Assembly (NCBI RefSeq): GCF_918797505.1
Contig: NC_092801.1
Location: 30,511,487 to 30,575,486, forward strand
Origin: Bemisia tabaci
Taxonomy: Eukaryota > Arthropoda > Insecta > Hemiptera > Aleyrodidae
Length of the DNA stretch: 64,000 bases
Reading direction: 5' to 3'
Below are positions 10,025-21,708 of this stretch, in pieces (positions within the stretch are counted from its first letter, which is position 1; every line of letters begins with the position of its first letter). Made by a program: the position numbers and the translations under genes. The notes below the pieces were generated by a model. That model searched no databases and had not been told where the DNA came from. It saw nothing but the letters and a program-made list of their open reading frames with translations.

Positions 10025-12675
10025 GATCCAGAGACAAGAAACCCTCCACTGGCCTCTTACCGACAGGTGGAAGCTTTTACTTCCGGGGATATTCGACAAT
10101 TCTTAAAAGCCCTAGATAGACGATCAAATTCCCGAACCAATTCCGATCAAAGTAGCATCGAAGTGTCGGGAGTCATCAGTCTTAAACTCATTAATTTGCT
10201 TCATTTTAAAATGAAAACTTGGCAGAAATGTTTCCTGTGGCAGGAAATGATGAATGGTAGCACTCCGTTCTGATCTTACTTTGAACAAAAAAGTGCGGCC
10301 CGTCAAAATTTGATGGTAGATGGTGACCACCAGTCATCAGCATGTCTACTTTGATCGGAATTGGTTCGGAATTTGATCGTCTATCCAGGGCTTAAGGGCA
10401 GTTGTAAGAAAGCAACAGTCATCACTCTTTGTTCGGCTTTTGACCTCCCTACATGGTGGATGATGAGCTTCGGGTGGCGTTATGAGCCAAACAAGTTTCC
10501 CAAATTTCGGCTTGTTTGCAAAACGAAACTGCCGACCCGTTGTTAAACATCAACCATGTAGGTACGCCAATAGTTTAATGTTGAGATCCCTGAAGTAAAA
10601 GCTTCCACCGTAGCCGAGATAGGAGTGGAGGGTCTCTTGTCTCATGTAGAGTCCTTTTATACCCACATTTAAGACATCTCGATTATCAACTGGCCTCGGC
10701 TGGCCATGGTGTCACAAAAGTGTGCGCTGGAACGAACGATATTTAGGACTAAAGAATAAGGAATCCTACGATGTCTTTCATCCAAAATCAACGTGATCAA
10801 CAAAAGTGATTAAAACCTAACCGAAGAAATTGCCATAAAATAAAATGAGATTGATTTGTGAATAATTTCTTAATCTATTTTTATTTTGGTGCGATGAAAA
10901 TAACAATTTACTCTTGATGAATCACGATTAGGTTATATTTTCATTATTTCTGTTCACATTCGAGCCACCGCCATCTTGGTGCACTCTTCCGTGACTCCAC
11001 GAACGAGAACCAATCAGAATTGGTTTTTTTTTGGCCCCTTTCAGTTGTCACTGAGCCTAAACCATGCCCGATGAGAATTCAGATGTCGTGACTCTGGGTA
11101 TAAAGGCACTCAAGTCTCTGGTAGGATCGGATTCTACTTTTCGCGAGACGCGCGTCTAGTGAGCAGGTGTATCTGGCCCTAATGTGCTAGTTACACGCTC
11201 AAATTCCCATCAATTTCCGATCAAATGGTGACTGGTGCGCGCTATCTACCATCAAATTTCTGCGGCCTGCAAAAATTTGATGGATGATGATGGAACTCTG
11301 GGGCTCATCCTTCATCTGATTTCCACACAACCGTGCTTATTTCATGCTTATTTCAATCACACACCTGATTTAATTAATTTTACTCATCAATCTAGATAAC
11401 TCTCGACCGCTAGAGTACCTATATTGAGAGAGTATGACCACTGGGCCCCATGGAGAGGCTTAGGACCCAAAAATGGCGGTGCCTTGTTTTGGTTTTTGTG
11501 GATGAGAGGGGGGTCATTGCCAACTTTTGACGGTTACCACCAACCGTACTTGCTGCCAACCTTACTACATTCAAGATAATTTTTCTCAAAAATTGCACAC
11601 GATTAGCCTTAAAAATATGTAAAGAAGTCGCAAGAGTGCATTTGAGTAAATTTCTCGTTACGATAAGCAAAGAAAACTACATTTTGAGTCATTTTGCATT
11701 ACATTAATTTATGGCGTCCGCCATTTTTGGGTCCTAAGGGCTCCATTCAGCCTAAGATGGCTGAGCCAATCAGAGGTGGTAACGCCAGTGGCCATACTCT
11801 CTCAATATAGGTACTCTATCGACCGCCATCTTGGTCATCACTTTGATCGGAATTTGACGGAAATTTGAGCGTGTAACCAGGCCATAAAACGAAGAAGCTA
11901 GAGTCCCTTTATACCCAGAGTTACGACAACTCACTTTTGGTTGGGCTGAAAGTGGCCTGAAAAAAAAATCCAATTCTGATTGGTTACCGCTCATGGAGTC
12001 ACAAAAGAGTGCACCAAGATGGTGGTGGCTCTAATGTGAACAAAAATAATGAAAATATTACCTAATTGTGGTTTATCAAGAGTAAATTATTATTTCCATC
12101 GGTCCAAAATGAAAATAGATCAAGAAATTATTCACAAACCAATCTCATTTTCTTTTCAATCGATCAATTTGTCGATGTTGTTGTTTTTGTGTGACAGACA
12201 TCGCAGGATTCCTGATCCTTATCCCTCAATATCGTTCGTTTGGGTGCACTCGTTTCGGCCTCCATGGCCAGCCAAGGCCGGCTGCCAGTCAGCTGATAAT
12301 CGAGTTGTCTTAACTCTGGGTATAAAGCAGAGACAAGAGACCCTCCACTGGCCTCCTAGCGACAGGTGGAAGGTTTTACTTTCGGGGTGTCAACAATTCC
12401 TTATGGACAATTATTAGGGAGCAACAGTCATCACCCTATTTTCGGCTGTTGACTTACCTACATGGTCGATGATGAGCTTCGGATGACGTCATGAGCCAAA
12501 CAACTCTCCCAAACGTCGGCCATTTTCGGCTTGTTCGCAAAACGAAACTGCCAACACGTTGTTGAACCTAAACCATGTAGGTAAGTCAACAGTAGAATGC
12601 TGAAGTCCCGAGTAAGAGCTTCCACCATGGCCAAGATACTAGTGGAGGGTCTCTTGTCTCTGGTATAAAGGGACT
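10025..12675. repeat. 2.6-kb nested inverted-repeat structure
   Basis: The outer arms (10025-10660 and 12325-12675) share GAGACAAGA.ACCCTCCACTGG and TTCCACC..GCC blocks in inverted and direct forms. A second inverted pair is about 10700-11190 versus 11870-12250 (TTTGTGAATAATTTCTT, CACCATCTTGG.GCAC). At the centre is a third palindrome at 11413-11820 with TACCTATATTGAGAGAGTAT ends. The innermost palindrome was inserted into an older one, like Russian dolls. The structure ends about 40 bp from the donor of the internal RGK exon. Confidence 0.8.
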
Positions 12676-12715
12676 CTAGAAGAAGCTGGTGACTGGGAAC
12701 GAGTTGGATGTTTAC

Positions 12716-12911
12716 CTTCGGTGGTGACGACCCTGGAGCGGACGAGATCAGTCTTGTTGCCGACGACGATGACGGCTTTACTCTTGATAGAGTTCTTCTT
12801 CCACAACGCCTGGAGGCACTCGTCGGCGACGGTGAAGCTGGAGCGGTCGGCCGTCGAGTAGACGACGCAGTAAGCGTGCGGCGGCTCGTACGAGTCTATG
12901 CACTCTTCCGG
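12716..12911 (-). CDS. RGK-family small GTPase, internal exon
   Basis: This 196-nt internal exon encodes 65 residues plus one base. On the minus strand it is bounded by a TTCCAG acceptor and a GTAAAC donor. It starts in phase 0 and joins directly to the exon at 55185-55276. Visible motifs are YEPPHAYCVVYS (core beta strand of the G domain) and VVGNKTDLV, the G4 NKxD guanine-specificity motif. The preceding exon reads IFIDHPATD where canonical Ras proteins have DxxG, and loss of that G3 glycine is a hallmark of RGK proteins. A palindromic repeat ends about 40 bp from the donor. The intron to the last exon is 10,105 bp. Confidence 0.93.
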
Positions 12912-13003
12912 CTGGAACACATCAAAGAACAACCCCATCACACGAGGAGAAAGGAAATGGATGCATGCACGGAGAAAAAGTCGATACTTAATGGGTCACA
13001 TTT

Positions 13004-13373
13004 GGACGTAAATATATCAAAGAGACCTATGTGCAAGTGAGAAATATGGGGTGTGCTCGTTAGTTCTCTGGCCGTAAGAGTGAATGAGGTTAATGAAGCG
13101 CCAGTGACGTTAGCGGCGAAGAAACCAACGAAATTGCGGCTCGTGGGCTGCTTTAACTCATGAGCCCTGTTCACAACGCTCTTTTGCCATGCCCGCGGCT
13201 CATGAATCCCGCATTCAGTTGGCACATAGGTCTGTTTGATAGAATGTAATATCCCGCTTTTTCAATTCTTCAAAAGGAATCACGCCCACTTTTACATTGC
13301 TTCTTATGCAGCTTTCTAGATCACACCCCATATTTCTCACCTGCACATAGGTCTGTTTGGTAGAAATACGTCC
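13004..13373. mobile_element. MITE with GGACGTA ends
   Basis: The ends share GGACGTA...CCTATGTGCA and the sub-terminal GAGAAATATGGGGTGTG in inverted orientation. Related right ends are at 35640, 43060 and 52480. A second palindrome follows at about 13545-13733, with AAAAGGAAC ends. Confidence 0.7.
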
Positions 13374-13779
13374 ATTTAGCAAGAAGAAACCAGCGCGAAA
13401 ACTTAATATAATTGCAGTATTGAAAATTATAGAATTATTTTCCTCTCAAGTTAACAATTTTTAGGTAAGAAGCATCGACTATTTGCTATTTTGAGAGATT
13501 TTTCCGATAATTATGAGGAAGCAACATTTTTACAACACTGTAATGGTACCAGTTCCTTTTTGATAAATGCGATCCGTATCCACTCAAACATGTGCAATGT
13601 GTAATATCAAATCATAAAATGCCCTCAAAAGTCGAGATACTTAACGCATATCTGCGGAGTTAAAATATTTGTATCATCCGAATAATTGAAAACTCTAGAG
13701 GATATGGATCACATTTAGCAAAAAGGAACCTGCGCGATTACTGTCTTTGTGAGTTAAATATTAGAGCTGACACAGAGCC

Positions 13780-14880
13780 GACCGCGGCGTGCTGCCGGCG
13801 CGACACGCGCATTGGCGCCTACAAACCTAACAGGGATACTTCACGCATTGTGCAACGCTGTGAAGTATCCCTGTTAGGTTTGTAGGCGCCAATGCGCGTG
13901 TCGCGCTGGCTCAGCCGCCCGCCGCTCCGCACGCGCGTGCCACGGCGCTTCAAGCAACTATTTCACAACAGAGGTGTTGCACAGTATCATACGAAATTGA
14001 AGGCGCTCCAACATATTAAGAATGACAGGCATCCTTTAAGAGTACGGAGCTTTCCTCGCAAAATAAATCAAGATACTACGGCACAAAAAGAGAGCGGTTG
14101 TCCAAAAACTCACTAAGTCCTAGCATCCGTATTTAATAACGTTGAACATATTTTTTGAATTTTATTAGAGAAAAAAGTGACTCGATTTAGGCAGAACCAT
14201 TCTTGAGTATGCCGTCAAGAAGATTTTATTACGAATCGAGAATAAAATAGCTGAATGAAAGCGGGTTTCTGCTTGATGTAAGTGACTTTGTAAGGAGTTT
14301 GATTCTGACTTTGACTTGAATTGCCTCTGCTAGAACTTGTAAGTTTTTCGACTACCGCTCTCATTTTGTCGTCGTCACTCGATTTAATTTGGGAAGGAAC
14401 TTGAATGTTTTTGAAAGATGCCACCAATCATGATACATTGGGTTGCCTTCAATCTCGTAAAATACTGTACAAAACCTTAATGGCGAAATAGATAGTTCCA
14501 AGTGTCGTGGCACGCCGGTGCTGTCGCAAAGGTATCATAAACAAAATCTAAGAGCCTTTAGCTGAGGTAAATCAAAAGGTTTATCCGGTTCAGGTATAAA
14601 AAGATGGGATTTCCTTGAAAGAAAATTAGGTCCTGTTGCACCAAAGAGGTGTAGAGAGTTTTAGTGAATTTTCCCTCACGGAATTGACGCTCCTCCATTT
14701 TTACCAAAAATCTCAATTAGATGTATTTTTCTCCGTTGGACAAATCAAACAGAAAAACAAACAAACCCTCATTCTTCCAAGACATTTTACATTTCCATCC
14801 AAGAACGTCGTGAGAAATTGTCGTTTGTATTTACAAGTTGACCAATTGACTTTGGGTCTCATTTGGTAGGTGGACCAAAA
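13780..14880 (+). repeat. Dispersed repeat with a perfect 46-bp hairpin
   Basis: 13780-14090 and 14540-14880 match 54080-54795 in the same order (GAAGCAACTATTTCACA, AAGAATGACAGGCATCC, GAGAGTTTTAGTGAATTT). The segment begins with a hairpin whose arms (13799-13844, 13860-13905) are perfectly complementary around a 15-base loop. The 14100-14530 insert is absent from the other copy. It holds a 70-codon minus-strand frame (14215-14427) that I cannot assign. Confidence 0.8.
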
Positions 14881-15017
14881 CTTTCCCGCCGAAATTCAAC
14901 ATGCAGATCAGATTTGGGCGCTAAATTTCGTACCCTGTCTTATGGTCCATTATAGTGTCTAAAATTTCACCACCATGGTCGACTTGAAAGAGAAGTCAGG
15001 ACTGAGGAGGAAAGGAC

Positions 15018-15148
15018 GGGGGATCATCGGGGGGGGGAGAGGGGGGAGAGGGGTGAGGGGGGTGAGGGGAGAGGGGGAGAGGGGGAGAGGGGGAGAGGGG
15101 GGAGGGGGGGAGATGGGGGAGAGGGGGGAGAGGGGGGAGAGGGGGTAG
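15018..15148 (+). repeat. G-rich (GGGGGAGA)n tract
   Basis: About 130 bp of almost pure G and A with many runs of four or more G. It could form G-quadruplex structures on the plus strand. The proline-rich minus-strand frames across it are artefacts. The interval 15150-15890 holds nothing else I can identify. Confidence 0.9.
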
Positions 15149-15898
15149 GTCCGAAGGTAGGGACATCAACAGCCGTATCCACCCAAACGCCACGCAACGC
15201 AATTGAATCATATTTCAAAGTAAGCCCGTGTGCCCTGATATGCTTGAGATTTTAACACCCAGAAAAACACAGGACACCCTGATATGCACCGCGGTGTATA
15301 AGTTACGATTTACTGACGCTCCTCTGGGAGACTGAATACATTGAAAGAGTAAAATACTCTTGAAAGAGACACAGGTCCGCAAAGAGAAATTGTTGAGCAG
15401 CCAGTGATTCAAAGAACATCACGGGGAGCAACTCTAGAACCCTCACTTTCACTTCATTTCGTTTGTGACCTAATGTAGCGTACTGACACAGTGACCTTGG
15501 CCTCGTTCTTTTAGAGTAGAAATGGTGTCAAAAGTTTAAACCGCTCGACTATATATATACGTGTTTTATGGCTCAAAATAAGAATCGAGGGGCTTGGAGG
15601 ACAAAGCGCATGAGTGCAGTTTTTGCTAATTCTAGAAAAACGTGTTTGAAGTCTCGAAATTACATGGATCCATGCGGCGGAGAGATTGTTCAAACTGACT
15701 TTTTGGTGCTTAAAAATTGGAATTTGGGAGCGATTTTTTCTCAGAATATGAATTATGGCTAGTTTTACTTGAAATCCTTAATATTTCAATTTTTCAAAAA
15801 CTACACTTTTGCGCCTTGTCCTCCAAACCTTTCAATTGTCCTTTCGATATAAAGTTTTTTTTTTTCAAAAATGCCCACCGTTTGAGCTACGGCTCACA

Positions 15899-16196
15899 AT
15901 GGGAGCAAATATATTGACAGGGCTGCCACCTTATTTGGAGACTCTAAAACTGAAATCACTGCAACCCTGTCAATGTATTTGCTCCCCATCTTAGCATGGT
16001 GAGTTTGTCTTGATGTAGAGGTGGACTCTCAGGATAGCGTGGGATATCCCCTCCATTTGGCCTCAACTTGAGAGCTTCTTTTGAGCTTGGAAGTTGATTT
16101 CAGAGAAAACTAGTGGCACCATCGTTTTTCTCGCGAATTTTTACACAAGAATCAACAGTCAAATCGCAGATTCCTCACACATGCAACACCTCCATT
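15899..16196 (+). mobile_element. Half copy of the 2689-3439 palindromic element
   Basis: It matches the right half of the element, including the GAGGTGGACTCTCAGG block, but without the inner CACTGAG insertion. A hAT-MITE end fragment is at 16777-16820. The remainder of 16200-17050 is unassigned. Confidence 0.8.
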
Positions 16197-17050
16197 GACG
16201 ACATTCCGAAGAACTGTTTCCTATGGAAAACCCCCAGTAAAATCTATTGAAAATTGTTCTTCACTGTAATTTTAGTGCCTGCTTTAGCTGTTGACGCATG
16301 TAAGCATGTTTAAAAGGATTTGCAACAGCCTCGGTCTAGAATTAACGCCTATTGTGATTCCAGGAAGGAGAATGAACTCTTAGATGTCAGTTTGCGGTAA
16401 AAGTCATCAAGAAAAACAACGTGGAGGACTTGGAATTCGTCTACTTTTTTGCACAACCTTCCATTGGTGCACAAAGTACGTTATCCTTGTACAAAAAAAT
16501 ATATGAATATCTTAAAACTTAGACCTCTCCCACAATACGAAAATGTGCCTCTCTGTGATTACACCTGCGATTTTGAATTTTTTCCCCCAAACATTGTTGG
16601 GTTTTAAGCTCTGGACGCTAATGGCATTAGTTCTCGTCTGCGTTGACTGCATTTTTTGTGAATAAAAAAGAAGAAAAAACTTGTCACAAATGTAGATGGA
16701 GAGGTCTTTCGAAGTGGATTTCACTTAAAATTTCACAATGATCAATGCTTTTTGTGATGGATTTGTCATAGCTACAAATAAAGAATATCGATAAATCGAT
16801 CATTCACGCCACGCCACTGAAATTGCCGCGATCCAAAGTGTGATCGATTGATTCTCGACATGCTGCGCGGAGATGTACTTTTAAAGCAGGCAGTTGCAAA
16901 ACTGGCACTTCAGATCTTGTTACAGATCAAGATTCGGTTCAGAACGAGGTATATACTGGAATGGTTGTGCGTTGATATATAGATAAAGATGACCCTTAAA
17001 AATTGAGATTGATTGGCCAAATGGTTCCTGCGGCTCAAAGGCAAGTTTCA

Positions 17051-17315
17051 CAATTGGATTGCATTTTGCAAAAAGGAACTAAGAGCATTCCAATGTTGCT
17101 AAGATTGTGCAACTTCCTTCACCTTGCAAATGTAAACTAATCAACTAATTAAGTTGTATCTTCACTTCGAAGAAACTATAAATTCCAGGAGAAAATTACC
17201 CGGGTGATTTATTTTTTGCATGATTTTAGTAATTTTATTGCGAAGAATATAAGTTGCACAATCCTAGCAACATTGGAATACCCTTGGTTCCTTTTTGCAA
17301 AATGCAATCCAATTG
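17051..17315. mobile_element. MITE, GGATTGCATTTTGC-ended family
   Basis: About 60-bp inverted ends share TTTTGCAAAAAGGAAC and TAAGATTGTGCAACTT. Other copies are at 18241 and 51929. The interval 17316-17870 is unassigned, with a short CA run near 17814. Confidence 0.88.
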
Positions 17316-17939
17316 ATAATGCTCAATACTTCCCGTTGTGCAACAATTTTACACTAAACAATTTCAAAACATTTTTACTTTATCATGAGAAATTTGGTCA
17401 CGTCCAAGGGCTCATGCGAGTTTTTTCCTTAACATGGCAGAACTCCCATCCACGATCAAAGCACGTCATGGTTTCGAGGAAAAAAACGAGATTTCAGCAT
17501 GGGAATTGGTATAGAGTGAACATCTTGTAAAAAAACAATGAGCGCAGGTCTGAATATACCTCGTTTGAGAGCTCTTAAACTTGCGTGTGGAAAGAGCGAG
17601 AAACAAAGAAAAATAGGAGGGGTTCACACAAGACCTAAAAAAGCGAAGAAGGAGGATAATTTTTTTCTAGAAATAAAAATTTCGTCGCCAGATTCTGCAA
17701 ATTTCCCAGAAAAAGTAACGTAATTGGACACTTCAACGTTGCAGAATCACTACTGGAAAAAATTGTTTCTACCAAGCAACCATTGTAAAATTTTAAAACT
17801 ACCTAGTGCGACACACACACACACACACCCTCAAAAAAAAAAAAAAATGTATTTCTCCGCTTGATAAATATAGTGCAGATGGTCTTGTGGAAGTTTTCTC
17901 CTCTGCAGATCCTCATTTTGTGTCTGAAGTTTGTGTAGA

Positions 17940-17972
17940 ATGGCAGTAGGACTACTGAGCAAAGCTTTCTTG
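17940..17972 (+). CDS. Secreted acidic-repeat protein, copy 1, exon 1 (signal peptide)
   Basis: This is the first coding exon of gene copy 1. It reads MAVGLLSKAFL and is followed directly by a GT donor (GGTAAT). I recognise it because the same 33-nt exon, with the same phase and donor position, recurs at 32854 and 40542 ahead of the two paralogues. The bases just before the ATG (CCTCATTT..GTG and TAGA) are also shared. The exon supplies the n-region and the start of the hydrophobic core of the signal peptide. The intron is 2,899 bp and carries a 254-bp MITE (18241-18494) and tandem repeats. Any non-coding exon further upstream is not visible. Confidence 0.85.
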
Positions 17973-18240
17973 GTAATTATATTTATTCTTACTTGACAAA
18001 TTTACTAATAATTTGTGTACATTTGTATGAAATTCGTCCACTTTCAAAAGTAGGAGACCATCGAAGTTATTATGGCGTTTTTAGTTTGCACGGCCTGTAC
18101 AACCTTCACGTGAAATTTTAAATGGATTCTGAATACCTTGCACGGACAAAAAATTGTAACTTATTCTTCACAGCAAGTTCACTAATGGAATGAACATTCT
18201 GGAGAGAAATGGGGCTTTTGGACAGAACCGATAAGGAAAT

Positions 18241-18494
18241 GGATTACATTTTGCAAAAAGGAACCAAGAGCATTCCAATATCACTAAGATTGTGCAACTT
18301 TTTTATTTTGCAAATATAAACCGATCACGTGAACAAGTTATATCTTCACTCCCAATAAATTATAAATTAAGACAGAAATTTACGGATGTAAATTTATTTT
18401 TTGCATAATTTTGGTATTTTTTTGCGAAGAATATACGTTGCACAATCCGAGCAACATTGGAATGTTCTTGGTTCCTTTTTGCAAAATGTAATCC
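18241..18494. mobile_element. MITE, GGATTGCATTTTGC-ended family, in intron 1 of copy 1
   Basis: Inverted ends GGATTACATTTTGCAAAAAG and complement. Just after it, 18530-18615 repeats the start of intron 1 (AAATTCAGTCGTAATTT), so a piece of the intron was duplicated. Confidence 0.85.
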
Positions 18495-19084
18495 AAATCT
18501 AAGTCCAACAGAGTTTAATATACTTTAAATCCACAAATTCAGTCGTAATTTATGTAAATTTTTACAACATTTTTAAGCTTTTAGGGACGAGAACTCGGTG
18601 AGGATATTGTGACGTTCAATACGTTCTGTGGTCATGAATGCTTTATTCTTTTCTCAACTGCTTGTTTTTAATTAGTCTACGATATTTTTTTTTGGATCGG
18701 CTACGTATTCTACTCTAGAGATATTCAATGATTCCTAGAATGTAGCATGATTTTTTAAACCTAGAAAGGTACGGAAATGGTATTGTTTTCGATAAGGATC
18801 CAAGCAGGAAGTTTCAAACTTAAAATTTAGGTTTCTGACGATGAATTAATTTTTGTTCTTCAGATGCCAATCGCTTAAAAATTGCATTTTTCCAACACCA
18901 CGTTGAAGATGTCCTTCAATTTATTACGTGGAAATGAAAGCAGTTCATTAGATAGAAATTTAATCAACTCAAATCAACAACTACAAAGTCTATTCTATAA
19001 CAACGTTCTATAGACAATACGGTCTGACATGCAGTAATAATTAAGAAAATTAAATACATGAATTTTTCCGGGATCTAAACTCTA

Positions 19085-19415
19085 CTGGGGACCAACGGTT
19101 TCACTTCATTTTTAAAAAGTTTCACAGAGGATCTTAATTTGTCCACTAATTCCTTCATTTTTGAACACTGTGCGATGTAAATTTGTGAAGCTGAACACAA
19201 TTTCATGCATTGAGGACTGCTAAGAACATTGTTAGCCATGAAAACTGCAGCAGACCGACAATTTTATCTCCATTTTTAAAAATTTGACAAAGAATCCTGA
19301 TTTGTCGACGATTTCTCCCCACTTTGGACCACTGTGCGATCAAAATTTTTGAAACTGAACACAGTTAAATGCTTGGGGGCCCAATAAGAACATTTACAGC
19401 CGAAACCCATCAAAG
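19085..19415 (+). repeat. Diverged tandem duplication, about 164-bp unit
   Basis: CACTGTGCGAT recurs at 19166 and 19330 with similar flanks (AAATTTGTGAAGCTGAACACA and a close match). No coding potential is seen. A fragment of the GGCGGATCCAGCAA-type MITE is at about 19650-19700. Confidence 0.6.
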
Positions 19416-20871
19416 GTGTAACTTTTTCGTCCATTTTCCCCGTCTTTTTGCTGTAGAAATGCTGTCCAGAATGATGGCGATTTGGCAACTTTGCCCCCTC
19501 ATTTCTCAAAAACCGTGCGTATACTCACGCTAAAATTTTAACCAGAGTTTTAGGATATCATAAGGTATCGTTTGGGCCCGGTTTCAGAAAAATCCCTTCT
19601 GGCCCAAATTGTGCCAAAAAACGGTCGTTTTTGGCGTCGCTCTTTTCGTAGGTTTAAATGGAGAAAGGCCAATGTTGCCAATTCGCTGGATCCACCAATG
19701 TCGTTGTTTTATTCATCTTAGATTCATAAATTAGTGGTACACATTCGCTCGACTTTAAACATGAATGAGACCCAAGGTGGAAGAAACCAAAACATGCAAC
19801 ACCGCGATGGTTGACGTCACACGTGGTTTTATATTATGTTTTATAATGGCAGGACGATATCTCCGTTGATATTGGGCGTGGAAAATTTATGTTTGGACAA
19901 AACTTATCATTTTATGCTGATTTATGATCTGAAATCATCAAAACCCAAGTATAACATTCTGTGACCACTGCAGCTGACCTATTGCTTTTAGATTCGATAA
20001 AAGTAGCTTTCAACAACCCCAAATATAGCCCACCCCATGTTGGGGTGGTTGTGCAAAACGGGTGGCGGTCGAAACCCTCGGATCCCGGGACATATCGGAG
20101 CCGGTGGAATAGGGGAGTTAATTTGTTATATCTTCAAGAATCTTCCCGAAATCTATCTTCCCGAAAACTACAAAAAAACACCAAAAGACCCAAATATTGA
20201 AATTTCAATTCTAAAAGTATTTCTCCTACAACACACTTGATCGTTGAAATGAAACACGGAGATACAGGCACGGTATCTACCGTTTTACTTATTGTGAGGC
20301 AAGAGGCGGTAAAACCATGGCTCAACTCACTAATTCTACGCCTAAACGGCCTGACCCAGAACCCTACTGTCATCGATATCGTTCTAATTTTATGAGCATG
20401 CATGTGGTTAGCTCATCATTATGAGCGGCTAATTTCAATTTTTTCTTTCTCCAGAGATTTGTTTGCAAATCAGAGAGAACATGCTGCAGATAATATGAGT
20501 GATTTTTAGCAATACTGCCGTGCAACGCAAAAACGCCGTAGACGCCATTTTACATTTTTTGGAAACAATGTATCATGACAAAAAAACTTGTGTACCTTCA
20601 GACAATGTTTTTATATAATTTTCTCGCAAATAATATCAAGAACTTAACTTCCAAATTTAGAGTGCATGGGTGAAACAGTTTTTATGTTATAAAGTGGTAA
20701 GTTCCAAGAAACGAGGAAAAATCTTGATGGATTTACGACGTTCTTGCTTAGCTCGGCAGAATAGGCGATTGGTTTTTTTTAGGGTTGAATGAATGGAGCT
20801 CGAGGTTGCCAAATTTCACGTCGCCACTGCGGCCGCTCTAGGCTCAATCGACCACTGTTCTTTTTTTTCAG

Positions 20872-21708
20872 ACGATCGCAGCTCTGGTGTCGCTCGATGA
20901 CGCTGTGAGCGCCATGCCGCCTGGCCGCAGCACCTTCCGATTGGACACGGACAAACCAAACGCGGACGAACCGAACACGGAAAAAGCGTACATTGACGAA
21001 CCGAGCACGGATGAAGCGAACATTGACGAACCGGACACGGACAAAGCGAACATTGACGAACCGAACACGGACAAAGCGAACATTGACGAACTGAGCACGG
21101 ACAAAGCGAACATTAACGAACCGAACACGGACAAAGCGAACATTGACGAACTGAGCACGGACAAAGCGAACATTGACGAACCGAACACGGACAAAGCGAA
21201 AATTGACGAACCGGACACGGACAAATCGAACATTGATGAACAGATCATGGACGATGTGAGCGCCACGGATGAAAACGGAACCCTTATTGGAAGACTGACA
21301 ACTCGGGCACCTAAAGAGAAGCTGACGAAGTCCGAATCCAACAGCAGCAATGGAGGCTGTACCAGAGGATTCAAAAAGATGATGAGTGGAATTTTCCAAC
21401 GCACCAACAGCAAACGCATGTTAAAACAGAACTCCATTTTAAATTCAGCCTCTAAGAAGGATTTACAGAGAAAAGATAGTTATGTAAAGAGCATGCAGGA
21501 AAGGAATAGAAACAAAAGCTTAAGGGGATCGGGATCCCTTTCAATTAGTCTATCGCAGAATGAGTCAGCACCTGGTGGTGGATCCGTCAATAATGGGAAC
21601 CCCAAAACGTATCCTGGTAAAAGATCGCCCCTCAGACAGTCGTCACAATCGAACAAGGGAAAAGGAAAGGTAGATGATGAGGGTAAGCTTGTTCAAATAA
21701 GCAAGTAG
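20872..21708 (+). CDS. Secreted acidic-repeat protein, copy 1, exon 2
   Basis: I do not recognise this protein. The exon begins after a T-rich tract and CAG, in phase 0 with exon 1. The joined product is 289 residues. The signal peptide continues as TIAALVSLDDAVSA with predicted cleavage before MPPG (Val at -3, Ala at -1). Residues of about 35-135 form an acidic array of a 10-residue unit, NTDKANIDEP, encoded by a 30-bp direct repeat. A second part begins at RLTTRAP and is basic and Ser/Lys/Asn-rich, with NSILNSASKKDL, a block shared with copy 3. There is a single Cys in the mature chain and no known domain. The protein is likely secreted and largely disordered. It could be a salivary or cuticular secreted protein, which is inference only. 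Confidence 0.85.
   Translation, partial: TIAALVSLDDAVSAMPPGRSTFRLDTDKPNADEPNTEKAYIDEPSTDEANIDEPDTDKANIDEPNTDKANIDELSTDKANINEPNTDKANIDELSTDKANIDEPNTDKAKIDEPDTDKSNIDEQIMDDVSATDENGTLIGRLTTRAPKEKLTKSESNSSNGGCTRGFKKMMSGIFQRTNSKRMLKQNSILNSASKKDLQRKDSYVKSMQERNRNKSLRGSGSLSISLSQNESAPGGGSVNNGNPKTYPGKRSPLRQSSQSNKGKGKVDDEGKLVQISK
20940..21245 (+). repeat. In-frame 30-bp repeat array in secreted gene copy 1
   Basis: About ten head-to-tail 30-bp units, each coding NTDKANIDEP or a close variant, form the acidic half of the protein. Units alternate between GAACCGAACACG and GAACTGAGCACG types, which suggests expansion by a 60-bp higher-order unit. The period is a multiple of three, so the copy number can change without a frameshift. 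Confidence 0.9.

Noticed and set aside
14215..14427. 70-codon minus-strand frame starting MVASFKNIQVP
   Set aside because: Composition looks somewhat protein-like, but there is no homologue I recognise, no splice context, and it lies in the non-shared insert of a repeat.
20779..21437. Minus-strand frames with FVNVRFVRV repeats
   Set aside because: They are antisense shadows of the 30-bp repeat in secreted gene copy 1; the plus strand has the splice sites and signal peptide.
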